Positions 18,144 through 26,983 of a DNA stretch of 64,000 bases are shown here, one piece after another. The translations under genes and the position numbers were made by a program. The stretch is from Chromatiales bacterium (GTDB taxonomy: Bacteria; Pseudomonadota; Gammaproteobacteria; UBA6429; Thiohalophilaceae). The notes below the pieces were generated by a model. That model did not search any database. It was not told the origin of the DNA and was given only the letters and a program-made list of their open reading frames with translations. The DNA is taken from assembly GCA_027032075.1 (NCBI GenBank), contig JALVOC010000146.1, positions 1 to 64,000 of the forward strand. The letters run 5' to 3'. The first letter of the stretch is position 1. Each line of letters starts with the position of its first letter.

Positions 18144-18965
18144 CTACCAGCCAAAAATCACGCCTTCGAGCAACTTGTTGTTGCCCTCGTATTCCTGCGA
18201 CTTCGCCAACATAAAACTTTTTGCCTTGCCGCCAAAGCGTTTGAGTATGGGGGCGAGGGCTTGTTTTCCTTTCTGTGTTCGCAGCAGCGCCTGTTGAATT
18301 TTTTCCCGCTCGTCCTGACTGATGCGTTTGCTGGCGGTGATCACCTGGTTCGGCAATGCTTCTGACGAATAGATGATTTTCAGGCTCTGCCGATCCGCTT
18401 GCTTGAGTTTTTTGTTATAGAAGGTGGTACGCAATACCAACGCCTGGCATTTTTTACCCTTGAAGACGGCATACACCTTTCCCATGCCGCCCTTGACACC
18501 TTTGATAATCGGCTGGCGCACCGGGTTGCTGTAATACTCCAGGATGCTGAGGGTGGAAAGATTGGGTGGTGATATGCCACAGATATTTTTACCTACCATA
18601 TCCATGGGTGAGTTGATTGCCTTGTTGTCTGCATTCGTGAGGAGATGAAACTGCAACCGCCCCGGAAGTTTGACCAGGACCTTGTGCCCGAGATGCGCCA
18701 TACGCCAGGCGGCAAAATGGGGGCCATCAAATACAAAATCATATTTGTCCGCTCGCATTTCACGCTGATACTTCAGCCAGTTGCCCGGATGTTGGTAGAC
18801 CACTTTTTTTCCCAGGAACTGACTCAGAAAATCGGCCAATGGGGTGTACAGTTTTTCGCCAGCCTGTTTACTTTCGCGGGGCGGGGCGCTCAGGGTGAGC
18901 GTTGCGCTGTAAACAGGGACACTGAACAACAATAAACCAAGCAAAAATCCCCAACGTTTCCACAT
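18144..18965 (-). CDS. PhnD-like periplasmic phosphate/phosphonate-type binding protein
   Basis: The 273-residue exported protein has a signal peptide (LLGLLLFSVPVYSA, cleaved near residue 21) and the PhnD/transferrin-like fold pattern: TLSAPPRES at the start, YDFVFDGPHFAAWRM in place of the usual DVAxxGP segment, and a C-terminal lobe with SSEALPNQVITAS. It stands alone, with no ABC permease or ATPase, so it may feed a receptor or a distant transporter. A very strong AGGAGG lies eight bases before the ATG. The ligand is unknown. Confidence 0.8.
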   Translation of the reverse strand: MWKRWGFLLGLLLFSVPVYSATLTLSAPPRESKQAGEKLYTPLADFLSQFLGKKVVYQHPGNWLKYQREMRADKYDFVFDGPHFAAWRMAHLGHKVLVKLPGRLQFHLLTNADNKAINSPMDMVGKNICGISPPNLSTLSILEYYSNPVRQPIIKGVKGGMGKVYAVFKGKKCQALVLRTTFYNKKLKQADRQSLKIIYSSEALPNQVITASKRISQDEREKIQQALLRTQKGKQALAPILKRFGGKAKSFMLAKSQEYEGNNKLLEGVIFGW

Positions 18966-19218
18966 ACCAAAACCCTCCTATCATTATGCCATCCTTGACA
19001 GGGGGATGTCCCAAACAAACAAATTGCATCAATTTCAACAATCAGCAATGTAACATATCATCAAGCATAGTATGTTAATTTCAAATTACCGAATTTATCG
19101 AATCAATATAGTTGAACATGTTTGCAAAATGCAAAATTTTTTACGATTCTTTATATGATTTTGCCGGATTTTCAATTACTATGATTATCAATACAGGTAA
19201 TATCTGCATCGGGTACTT

Positions 19219-20913
19219 ATGACTTCACTCGTACTGCGACTACCAGAAGAAGGCAGCCGGCATCACCCCAACCCTTATTTACGGGTCAAGCACCTTAAAA
19301 GTTGGCTCATCAACTTACCCAAAGCGAACACTCTTGTTGCTGCCGAGCAGTTCCTGCAACAGCTCGAAACCATCAATTATTCCTCCTACCCGGTATTTGA
19401 GCGTACCGCCTTACTGGATACCTTGCGCCCTGTCGCCCGCCAGTTCATCAGCCACCTGAAACAGGTGACAAAAAACGCAACCATCCCCCTGGAATCGCGG
19501 GAACTCGAAACCTACCAGCTGATACAAAAAATCCTCGCGGCAATGGCAACCGGCTACAAGCTCGTGCTTGACGAGTTGGTGCAATTGAAAACCCACAAGG
19601 AACACGACGAGCTGCAGTTGCGCGAAGCCATTTACGTGATTATTCAGTATTTATCACGCCAGCTGGTGGAGGCCTATCTGGTTTATGCGCCGGCACCTGC
19701 CAATGTCTGGTACGAATTGCACAGCCTTTATCTCTATGCCGAGGAACATGCCCTGCAGCTTCTGCCAGTGGATGATCCCTATCCCGACTTCAGCCTGCCG
19801 ACACATTACACCATTGATCTTGCCTATAAACGCATTTTACTTCTCGCTTTGGCTGAACCCTATCATATGATGCAGGGTGAAGCGGATGATATTTATTATC
19901 TGGTTTCTGCCTGGACCGCTGCCTGTCATATCTGGCCACGCGGCACGGAAACACATGACAGTGGCTACGCAGTCGATATGACAAGTGATCAACCGCCACG
20001 CCTGATCTCGGATGATCACAAATGGGACACGAGCCAGGCGCGGACCCTCGATATCGATGAGGTAAAACAACGGCTGGATATCCACCTGCAACGTCTCTTG
20101 CGCAACAGCCTTGACATCATTGATCACAACGAGCAACAGAGTCTGATCGAACGCCGCCAGCGGGATATGTTGTTACGCTTGTCGGAAGCCTGGTACGGTG
20201 ATTTGTCTCGCCAGTTTATTCGTCAGCCTTCCGCTGCGCAGATACGCATGACCAGCGGGCTCAATGCCTGCCATTTCTACATTTCCGGTGGCGAGGACTT
20301 TACCCCGGCAATCGATGAACTGAACCTCAAGGCGGAGGAAATCGAACCCCCGTTATACGCTACTGCTTATGTGGCTGCACTGGAAAAGGATCGTTACCAT
20401 AAAAACAGGAATTACCCCATCCGCCCCTGGTGGCAGTTCAATGTCAGTGAGGCCGGAACCGCGCTCAGTTGCAAAACCGATTGCCGCAAGACCCACGTCA
20501 AGGTTGGCGAAGTCGTCACCTACCTGGACAAACTTGGCTCGTCACGTTTCTGGACGGTTGGCATCGTGCGCTGGCTGAAATCAAAGGAGGGGGACGGCAT
20601 GGAAATGGGGATCATGAACCTGGCGAATTCCGCCGTTCCCGTTGCCGTGAAGGCGTTGAAGGGACCTGGCTGGGGGACCGAATATTTCCGCGGTTTGTTG
20701 ATCCCCAAACAGGTTTCCCTGCACCAGACCCGCAGCATCCTGGTACCGGCTGCCGTCTATGACGTGAATTCCGAGCTCGCCGTTAACCTGAAGAAACGGC
20801 TGTTCTACATCCGGCTGAAGTCACTGTTGCGTGCCACCACCGAGTTTTGCCAGTTTACTTTCGAGGTACTCGAACACGAACCCGTCAACGAAGCCCGCCT
20901 GTTTATGGAATGA
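19219..20913 (+). CDS. Conserved protein, helical N-terminal part with possible PilZ-like C-terminal domain
   Basis: This 564-residue soluble protein has no signal peptide. The N-terminal 300 residues are helical (LINLPKANTLVAAEQFLQQ at the start). The last 170 contain a barrel-like segment, with WTVGIVRWLKSKEGDGMEMGI resembling the second half of PilZ domains, but the RxxxR and D/NxSxxG cyclic-di-GMP motifs are not clear. I do not recognise a firm function; a cyclic-di-GMP-related or surface-behaviour role is a guess. The upstream 250 bases are AT-rich and probably hold its promoter. Its 3' end overlaps the convergent DUF255 gene by 11 bases. Confidence 0.6.
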   Translation: MTSLVLRLPEEGSRHHPNPYLRVKHLKSWLINLPKANTLVAAEQFLQQLETINYSSYPVFERTALLDTLRPVARQFISHLKQVTKNATIPLESRELETYQLIQKILAAMATGYKLVLDELVQLKTHKEHDELQLREAIYVIIQYLSRQLVEAYLVYAPAPANVWYELHSLYLYAEEHALQLLPVDDPYPDFSLPTHYTIDLAYKRILLLALAEPYHMMQGEADDIYYLVSAWTAACHIWPRGTETHDSGYAVDMTSDQPPRLISDDHKWDTSQARTLDIDEVKQRLDIHLQRLLRNSLDIIDHNEQQSLIERRQRDMLLRLSEAWYGDLSRQFIRQPSAAQIRMTSGLNACHFYISGGEDFTPAIDELNLKAEEIEPPLYATAYVAALEKDRYHKNRNYPIRPWWQFNVSEAGTALSCKTDCRKTHVKVGEVVTYLDKLGSSRFWTVGIVRWLKSKEGDGMEMGIMNLANSAVPVAVKALKGPGWGTEYFRGLLIPKQVSLHQTRSILVPAAVYDVNSELAVNLKKRLFYIRLKSLLRATTEFCQFTFEVLEHEPVNEARLFME

Positions 20914-22744
20914 TGCGGCTGAGCAGGCGGATCTGGGTGGCATGCCAGAAAGGCGCCTCGCGGATAAGCGCATCGCCGGCACGCGCTGCCGCCAGGATCC
21001 GTTGTTGCCATGCCTTGTCGCCGCTTTGTTTTGCCATTCGATAACTGATCGCCAGCAGCACCGCCGAGGGAGAGGGCATCACGCCATCGGCAATCAAGGG
21101 CTCAGCCGTCCCATATTTGAACCAGCCGGGTGCAGCCAGTTGCCAGCCCTGTTCAGTGTAAAACCGCTGCCATGCGGTACGTGCGATCTTCACGGCCAGC
21201 TCAAAATCGGCTTTCTCCCGACTCAACCTGGCCCAGTTGAACAACCCCTCTGCCACAAAGGCATAATCCTCCAGTCCCGCCTGCCCCAGGCTCGAGTCTG
21301 ACGCCACCGCACGCTGCAAGTGGTCTCCTTGCCACAACACATTGGCCAGATAATCCCGCAGCCGTTTTGCCGCAAGCCTGTATTTTTTTTCACCACCCGT
21401 TTCCACTGCCTGCACCAGGGCAGTGAGTGTCAGGCCGTTCCACGCGGCCAGTCGTTTGTCGTCTCTGGGGACACGGCGTTGCCGCCGCTGCTGTCGCATT
21501 TTCCGCTTTGCCGATGCCAACAGGTTGCGCGCCTTCTCCACTTTCAGCCCGAGCCGGGATGCCGCTTTTTCCAGGCTCATCGCCTGACGCAGGTGGTGAC
21601 CCGCCTCTGCCTGCGGCGTGCCCTCTATACCCCAGATCTGTCTGATCAGTTGCCATTCCTCCGGTGTCAGCAGCCGCTGCAGTCGTGCTGCGTCCCACAG
21701 ATAACCACCACCCTCGACACCCTTGTCATCGACCGCTGAGAGGCTGGCGGCAAAGGCGCCATCCGCGGTTGCCAGATCACGCAGAATAAAATCCAGCGTC
21801 TCATAGGCAACTTCAAGGTATGCCGGTTGTTTCAGCACCGTGGCCGCCTCCAGATAGAGGCGTGCCAGCAAGGCATTGTCGTAAAGCATTTTTTCAAAGT
21901 GGGGGGTCTGCCAGGCGGGATCGACGGTATAGCGGAAGAAACCGCCTCCCAGGTGATCATACAAACCCTGGCTCGCCATCTGATCCATTGTCAGCACAAG
22001 AAAACGTTGCAGCGAGGCATCCGCTTGCTGTTGCTGAATGGATAACAACACCGATAATTGCGGTACCGACGGAAACTTGTTTTGCTGTCCGAAGCCACCC
22101 TGCAAATCGTCCGTGAACCTGAATACCTGATCGAGTAACAACTTTGTGTAATCGCGGCCGCTTTTCAGTGGGGATTTTTCTGCAGCACGCTCCACGGGCT
22201 GCATGAGTTCGGCGGTGGCATCCCGCGCCAGCTGCTTCAATTCGGTTTTTTTCTGTTGCCACTGCTGCGCCAGTTGCTGCAGGAATGATTTGAAATCAGC
22301 CGCCGGCAGATAGACGAAACCGACCAGGGGGTAACCCTCGGGGGTGATGAAGACATTCAGTGGCCACCCCGCATGACCGCGGGTACGCTCCACAAAATCG
22401 ATCAGCCTGGCATCCAGGGCAGGATTCAGTTCCCGATCCACCTTCACCGGGATGAAGTGCTCATTCAGCAATCTGGCAATTTCAGGATCGCTGTAACTCT
22501 CACGCTGCATCACGTGACACCAGTGGCAGGAAAAATAACCGCTGGAAACAAACAGCAGTTTGTCCTCTTCCTGCGCCGCCTGTTGCGCCGCCCCGCCCCA
22601 TTCCTGCCACTGAACCGGATCGCGGCCGTGCATGGCCAGATAGGGCGAAGCATGGTTATACAGCTGGTTGCTGCGCACGCTCCAGACCGGCGGGGAAGCA
22701 AGCGCCAGCAGCACAACGACAAGCAAACAATATTTTTTACGCAA
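20903..22744 (-). CDS. Exported thioredoxin-like DUF255 protein (YyaL/SPATA20 family)
   Basis: The 613-residue protein has a signal peptide (VVVLLALASPPVWS), then the DUF255 thioredoxin-like domain (LYNHASPYLAMHGRDPVQW, CHWCH at the redox site, EHFIPVKVDRE) and a long alpha/alpha-barrel part similar to glycan epimerases (MLYDNALLARLYLEAA, AAWNGLTLTALVQA). Function of the family is not settled. The frame is open to a TTG at 22777, but a TTG at 22744 gives a normal basic n-region (RKK) preceded by GGGAG/AAGGG, so I prefer it. Most homologues are cytoplasmic; export is less common. Confidence 0.82.
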   Translation of the reverse strand: MRKKYCLLVVVLLALASPPVWSVRSNQLYNHASPYLAMHGRDPVQWQEWGGAAQQAAQEEDKLLFVSSGYFSCHWCHVMQRESYSDPEIARLLNEHFIPVKVDRELNPALDARLIDFVERTRGHAGWPLNVFITPEGYPLVGFVYLPAADFKSFLQQLAQQWQQKKTELKQLARDATAELMQPVERAAEKSPLKSGRDYTKLLLDQVFRFTDDLQGGFGQQNKFPSVPQLSVLLSIQQQQADASLQRFLVLTMDQMASQGLYDHLGGGFFRYTVDPAWQTPHFEKMLYDNALLARLYLEAATVLKQPAYLEVAYETLDFILRDLATADGAFAASLSAVDDKGVEGGGYLWDAARLQRLLTPEEWQLIRQIWGIEGTPQAEAGHHLRQAMSLEKAASRLGLKVEKARNLLASAKRKMRQQRRQRRVPRDDKRLAAWNGLTLTALVQAVETGGEKKYRLAAKRLRDYLANVLWQGDHLQRAVASDSSLGQAGLEDYAFVAEGLFNWARLSREKADFELAVKIARTAWQRFYTEQGWQLAAPGWFKYGTAEPLIADGVMPSPSAVLLAISYRMAKQSGDKAWQQRILAAARAGDALIREAPFWHATQIRLLSRIIP

Positions 22745-22981
22745 CGCCCTTTTTCTCCCAAGGTCAAACCGGACCAAACGCCATTAAAATTGAGACACCC
22801 CTGTGAATATCAAGGTTCCTTATCAGTATCAGTTCCAAATACCAGCCCCATTTGAAGCCGGAACAGCAAAGCCGGATACAACCTTAGAAAATGATCTGCT
22901 ATCTGGAACACATTTTTAACCCGTTTACCGTAATTTGTACCTGTTTCGCGGCATATTCCATAAAATAGCGTCATAATGCAG

Positions 22982-23007
22982 GGAACCTTTTTGCTACAGA
23001 CAACGTT
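22982..23007 (+). promoter_or_regulatory. Candidate ECF sigma promoter upstream of the sigma gene
   Basis: GGAACC (22982-22987), 16 bases, then CGTT (23004-23007) fits the GGAAC-N16-CGTT pattern common to many ECF sigma promoters and would give autoregulation. The start site would fall only a few bases before the ATG at 23017, which has no Shine-Dalgarno, so the mRNA may be nearly leaderless. Confidence 0.55.
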
Positions 23008-23016
23008 TATATTGGT

Positions 23017-23589
23017 ATGTCGGGCCTGATATTTTTCCCTTTTAACCGCCAGGGAGCGGATTTCGAGCGTCTGCTCGCCCCCTATATGGATGCACTCTAT
23101 CGCCTCGCCTACCGGTTCACCGGCCAGCGCCAGGACGCGGAGGATCTGGTGCAGGAATTGCTGCTGCGCCTTTACGCCCGGCGCAAGCAATTACACCAGG
23201 TGGAGGAACTCAAACCCTGGCTGGCGCGCTCCCTTTACAATCTTTATATCGACACGCTGCGCCAGCGGCAACGCTCCCCCCTCGGCCGAACGGATAGCGA
23301 CTCAGAGCCACACCTCAGTCTGATGGTCGATCCGGCTCCCCAGCCCGACAACCAGGCCGAGTTGAGTGAGACGGAAAAACGGTTGGTGGCGGCACTCGAC
23401 ACCCTGAATGAGTCACACCGCAGCCTGATCATCCTGCATGACATGGAGGGTTACACCCTGAAGGAGCTCGCCCAGATCTTCGCCATACCCACCGGCACGC
23501 TGAAATCCCGCCTGCACCGGGCACGGCGCAATCTGCGGGATCAGCTTGACTGGGAACCTTTTGGCCCCCAACAGCGTGTTACTGGATAA
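23017..23589 (+). CDS. ECF-family RNA polymerase sigma factor
   Basis: The 190-residue protein has sigma region 2 (FERLLAPYMDALYRLAYRF, DAEDLVQELLLRLY, then LKPWLARSLYNLYIDTLR), a linker and region 4 (VAALDTLNESHRSLIILHD, YTLKELAQIFAIPTGTLKSRL). Regions 1 and 3 are absent, as in all ECF factors. The anti-sigma gene begins 12 bases after its stop. With the secreted Asp-rich protein and the TPR-barrel protein it forms a locus for an envelope response. The stimulus is unknown. Confidence 0.93.
   Translation: MSGLIFFPFNRQGADFERLLAPYMDALYRLAYRFTGQRQDAEDLVQELLLRLYARRKQLHQVEELKPWLARSLYNLYIDTLRQRQRSPLGRTDSDSEPHLSLMVDPAPQPDNQAELSETEKRLVAALDTLNESHRSLIILHDMEGYTLKELAQIFAIPTGTLKSRLHRARRNLRDQLDWEPFGPQQRVTG
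23553..23578 (+). promoter_or_regulatory. Second GGAACC-N16-CGTG match inside the sigma gene
   Basis: GGAACC at 23553-23558, 16 bases, then CGTG at 23575-23578, 24 bases before the anti-sigma ATG. The spacing equals that of the site at 22982-23007. It could be an extra promoter for the anti-sigma gene, but it lies in coding sequence and may be chance. Confidence 0.25.
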
Positions 23590-23601
23590 GAGGTTAACTT
23601 T

Positions 23602-24249
23602 ATGCATTGTGAACAAGCCTTACAACTGCTGGACGACTACCTGGATCACCAGTTGCCGGACGATCAGCAGGCCGCCCTGGCGCAGCATCTTGCCGGCTGC
23701 AGCGCCTGCCAGCTGGAACTGGAGGCGCAGCAACAACTGCTTGCGCAATTACGTGCTCTGCCGGTGGTGCCGCCGCAGGCCGGTTTCGCCGCCCGCGCCC
23801 TGCGCCGGGCCCGTGCGGCAAACCATTCGGCAAGAACCGTTTTTGCCACGGGATTCGGCAGTGCCATCGCCGCCGTGCTACTGGTATGGTTTGCACTCGG
23901 CTTGTGGCAACCTGCGGACAGTCCCTCGACTTCACTGAAGCTGGTTTCCATGCAGGTGGCGGAAGCCCGCACCATCAGTCTTGCATTCAACTCCCCGGAT
24001 GAACTGAAAAACGTCACTTTCCAGCTCGAATTGCCGGAAGGTGTCATGCTTGCAAACCGCCCCGGGCAACGGCTTGTCAGCTGGCAGGATCAGTTGCAGC
24101 GCGGCCGAAACGTGCTGCAGCTCACCCTGGTTGGCCAACGTCAGCTCAGCGGTGACCTCATCGCGCGCATCCAACACGCAGAGCAGCAACGGATTTTTCG
24201 CATTCCCCTGCAAGTGCAGAAAAGATCCCCCAGCAGTACCCGTTTTTAA
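23602..24249 (+). CDS. Membrane anti-sigma factor with zinc-finger (zf-HC2) domain
   Basis: The 215-residue protein begins with an anti-sigma zinc-binding domain (C3, H29, then CSAC at about 33-36: HLAGCSACQLELE). It continues with one membrane helix (about 76-95, FGSAIAAVLLVWFALGL) and a periplasmic domain of about 115 residues rich in beta-strands. It should hold the ECF factor at the inner membrane until a periplasmic signal releases it. It lies 12 bases after the sigma gene. Confidence 0.85.
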   Translation: MHCEQALQLLDDYLDHQLPDDQQAALAQHLAGCSACQLELEAQQQLLAQLRALPVVPPQAGFAARALRRARAANHSARTVFATGFGSAIAAVLLVWFALGLWQPADSPSTSLKLVSMQVAEARTISLAFNSPDELKNVTFQLELPEGVMLANRPGQRLVSWQDQLQRGRNVLQLTLVGQRQLSGDLIARIQHAEQQRIFRIPLQVQKRSPSSTRF

Positions 24250-24293
24250 ACTCAGCATGCAGATTGAGTTAGAATGGTGTTAGGAGTCTGAAC

Positions 24294-24686
24294 ATGAACA
24301 AAGCAATCATCGGGTTTTTATCCTTAATCTTTACCATCCTCTTCGCCTCGAACCTTTTCGCCGCTGGACTGGATGATGTCACCATGGATGTGCTCGATGC
24401 CAGGGCCGACAGCGTTGCCGACGTCACCCGCAGAATTGAGATGGATCGGCCTCATCATGCGGAACACGATGGCAGGGCAAAACGTGAGACCATGCATGAA
24501 GATACGGAAGGTTCACGCGACGACCGCCATGACGATCATGATGAGCAAAGTGACAACCGGGACGATCGTCATGACGATCAGGATGACAGAACCGATGACC
24601 GGGACGACAGCCACAATGATCAGGGAGACCGGGACGACAGCCGGGGCGAACGACAGGATGACCATCAGGAACACGATAATCACTAA
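24294..24686 (+). CDS. Secreted Asp/His/Arg-rich repeat protein
   Basis: A 130-residue protein with a clear signal peptide (FLSLIFTILFASNLFAA, cleaved near residue 23). A short region with few charges (LDDVTMDVLDARADS) follows, then about 65 residues of degenerate repeats such as DDRHDD, DDQDDRTDDRDD and DDSRGERQDDHQEH. This tail is nearly all Asp, His, Arg, Gln and Asn, and must be disordered in the periplasm. A metal- or cation-binding role is plausible but unproven. A good AGGAG precedes the ATG. It follows the anti-sigma gene by 44 bases and is followed by a terminator. I recognise no family. Confidence 0.75.
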   Translation: MNKAIIGFLSLIFTILFASNLFAAGLDDVTMDVLDARADSVADVTRRIEMDRPHHAEHDGRAKRETMHEDTEGSRDDRHDDHDEQSDNRDDRHDDQDDRTDDRDDSHNDQGDRDDSRGERQDDHQEHDNH

Positions 24687-24737
24687 AAAACACCACAAAC
24701 TCACTCCCCCACATCTTTCGTTATATTGTACTATCTA

Positions 24738-24767
24738 CCCTCCCCGGTTTCGGGGCGGGTTTTTTTT
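24738..24767 (+). terminator. Rho-independent terminator after the Asp-rich gene
   Basis: The stem CCC-T-CCCCG with loop GTTT and CGGGG-C-GGG is followed by nine T. It would end the sigma/anti-sigma/Asp-rich transcript before the TPR-barrel gene. Confidence 0.88.
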
Positions 24768-24796
24768 CACCTTCATTTGACTTGTCAAAACTGGCC

Positions 24797-26095
24797 ATGC
24801 CGTTACTTATTCATCGCCTTGTCATATTGATTCTGTTGAGTATTACCCTTCCTCTGGTTGCAGCAGAAACCACAGCGAACGACTATTTCGAACAGGCGCG
24901 GCAGGCATTCAAAAAAGGCGACTTTGCCCTGGCGGTGCAGGAGTTTAAAAAAGCGCAACAGGCAGGAATGGACAACGCGGCACTGCATTACAATCTTGGC
25001 GTAAGTTATTACCGCCTGGGAGACTACCGCAAAGCCGAAGCTGCTTTTCTGCGCACCGCGCGCTTTCGCCGCATGGCACCCGTGGCCTACTACAACCTCG
25101 GACTGGTGAAGCTCAGACAGAAACAAAACGAGGCAGCCGCCTCCTGGTTTCAAAAAACCATCGATACGACCACTGACAAAAAGCTCAGGACCCTGGCGGA
25201 ACGTATGCTGCGCAACACGCAGACAAAACATGCTGGCTGGGACGGCTATATTTATGCCGGCATCGGCTACGATGACAATGTCACGCTGGATAACGATACC
25301 CTTACCAACGTCAGTACGCGTGCAGACAATTTCCTTGAGCTGTACGGCTCTGTTCACCGCGTCCTCAGCGGCTCGCGCAAGCAGGGACTGCTGCTCAAGG
25401 CCAATGCCTATGCCAGCTACTACTACTGGCTCAACAATTACAACATTATGGAAATGAAAGGTGGCTTGTATAAAACCCTGCCGCTGGATGCCTGGTCCAA
25501 TGAAACCGGCGTCTATGCCACCTATACCACGCTTGGCGGACACAGGTACCTGGCAAGCGCCAACCTGAGTGTTACCAGCAAACGCCGGCTCTCCCCGGCA
25601 TATCGTTTGCGCTTCAGATTGCGGCTGCACGCGATTGAGGCGATGCAATCACGCTATGATTATCTCAGCGGCAGCAGGCTGGATTTTCGCACCGAAGGGC
25701 GCTGGTACCGGAACAACGGCGGTTCACTGCGTGCCTATTACCAGCTGGATATAAACAATCGCAACGACTACCGCGCTGGCACGGTTTTCTCCAGTTATTC
25801 ACCCACCCGCCACCGTTTACGCCTGGATTATTCTTTTTCCCCACTCTCCGGCTGGCTGGTACGCGCAGGGGGCGAATACCGCCTGAGCCGTTATAACGAT
25901 GCCAATGTGGACAGCAGCGGCCGCATCATCCGGCGTGAAGACAACCGCAAGCGCGCGCTGCTGGAACTGACTCATCGGCTGAACCGCCAGGCCGATATCC
26001 TGCTGGAATACAGTTACACCGACAACAATTCGACCATCAACCGCTACAGCTACAGACGAAACATGTGGATGGGGAGCCTGCAATATCTGTTCTGA
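24797..26095 (+). CDS. Outer membrane protein: TPR domain plus C-terminal beta-barrel
   Basis: The 432-residue protein has a signal peptide (LVILILLSITLPLVAA), then three TPR units in about 100 residues (NDYFEQARQAFKKGDF, ALHYNLGVSYYRLGDY, VAYYNLGLVKLRQKQN). A barrel region of about 270 residues with alternating aromatic strands follows and ends in a C-terminal Phe (SLQYLF), as outer membrane barrels do. The periplasmic-TPR plus barrel order resembles Slam-type export proteins, but membership is not certain. A TTG at 24782 is also in frame; the ATG at 24797 gives a better signal peptide. It lies 27 bases after the terminator and may have its own promoter. Confidence 0.7.
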   Translation: MPLLIHRLVILILLSITLPLVAAETTANDYFEQARQAFKKGDFALAVQEFKKAQQAGMDNAALHYNLGVSYYRLGDYRKAEAAFLRTARFRRMAPVAYYNLGLVKLRQKQNEAAASWFQKTIDTTTDKKLRTLAERMLRNTQTKHAGWDGYIYAGIGYDDNVTLDNDTLTNVSTRADNFLELYGSVHRVLSGSRKQGLLLKANAYASYYYWLNNYNIMEMKGGLYKTLPLDAWSNETGVYATYTTLGGHRYLASANLSVTSKRRLSPAYRLRFRLRLHAIEAMQSRYDYLSGSRLDFRTEGRWYRNNGGSLRAYYQLDINNRNDYRAGTVFSSYSPTRHRLRLDYSFSPLSGWLVRAGGEYRLSRYNDANVDSSGRIIRREDNRKRALLELTHRLNRQADILLEYSYTDNNSTINRYSYRRNMWMGSLQYLF

Positions 26096-26122
26096 TCCTG
26101 GCCGGGCGCAGGCATGCGGTTT

Positions 26123-26983
26123 TTAATGCGACTTGCCCTTGTCCAGACGTTCCTCGTCGGCAATCGCCTTGTCCAGCTCATCATCCATTTCCTGCTCCGA
26201 AAGTTCGCGTTCTGCCGCGTCTTCTTTGCGGCGTTTCAGCAGGATACGGGAGAAAAAGACGCCGATTTCGAACAGCAGCCACATGGGCACGGCAAGCAGG
26301 GTTTGCGAAATAATATCCGGCGGCGTCAGCAACATACCGACGACAAACGCCGCGACAATGATATAGGCCCGTTTGGAAACCAGGCTCTCGGGGGTGGTGA
26401 TACCGGCAAGCACCAGCAGAATCGTGGCGATGGGCACCTCAAATGCCACCCCAAAGGCGAAGAACAATTTGAGGGAAAAATCAAGATACATGCTGATATC
26501 CGGCGTATGCGTCACCCCTTCCGGCGTCGTTGTCGCCATAAAACCGAACACCAGGGGAAACACCACGAAATAGGCAAAGACCATCCCGGTATAAAACAAG
26601 ACGATACTGGATGCCAGCAGCGGCAGGGCGAGGCGTTTTTCGTGCCGGTAAAGCCCGGGAGCGATAAAGGCCCAGAGCTGGTAGAGAATGAAGGGAATGG
26701 CGATAAAAATGGAGACCACCAATGCCAGCTTGAAGGGCGTGAGAAAAGGTGAAATCACCCCGGTGGCAATCATGGTCTGCCCCTTGGGTAACTGGCTCAA
26801 CAACGGTTCCGCCAGAATATGATAGATATCATTGGAAAAAGAAAACAGACCGAGGAAAATCACCAGCACCACGATCACCACGCGGATCAGGCGATCGCGT
26901 AGTTCAAACAGGTGCGAGAGAAAAGGCTGCTCCTGTTCCACCTTGCTCTGGGAGTCTGTTGTGGAGGATTTATTTTGCGCCAT
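26123..26983 (-). CDS. tatC: Sec-independent translocase subunit TatC
   Basis: TatC recognises twin-arginine signal peptides in the inner membrane. The 286-residue protein has six membrane segments, with [14 protein letters not shown] at the N-terminus and the conserved [18 protein letters not shown] and TPPDIISQ. A highly charged C-terminal tail (about 35 residues, [18 protein letters not shown]) makes it longer than the E. coli protein (258). It overlaps tatB by 14 bases. Confidence 0.96.
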   Translation of the reverse strand: MAQNKSSTTDSQSKVEQEQPFLSHLFELRDRLIRVVIVVLVIFLGLFSFSNDIYHILAEPLLSQLPKGQTMIATGVISPFLTPFKLALVVSIFIAIPFILYQLWAFIAPGLYRHEKRLALPLLASSIVLFYTGMVFAYFVVFPLVFGFMATTTPEGVTHTPDISMYLDFSLKLFFAFGVAFEVPIATILLVLAGITTPESLVSKRAYIIVAAFVVGMLLTPPDIISQTLLAVPMWLLFEIGVFFSRILLKRRKEDAAERELSEQEMDDELDKAIADEERLDKGKSH

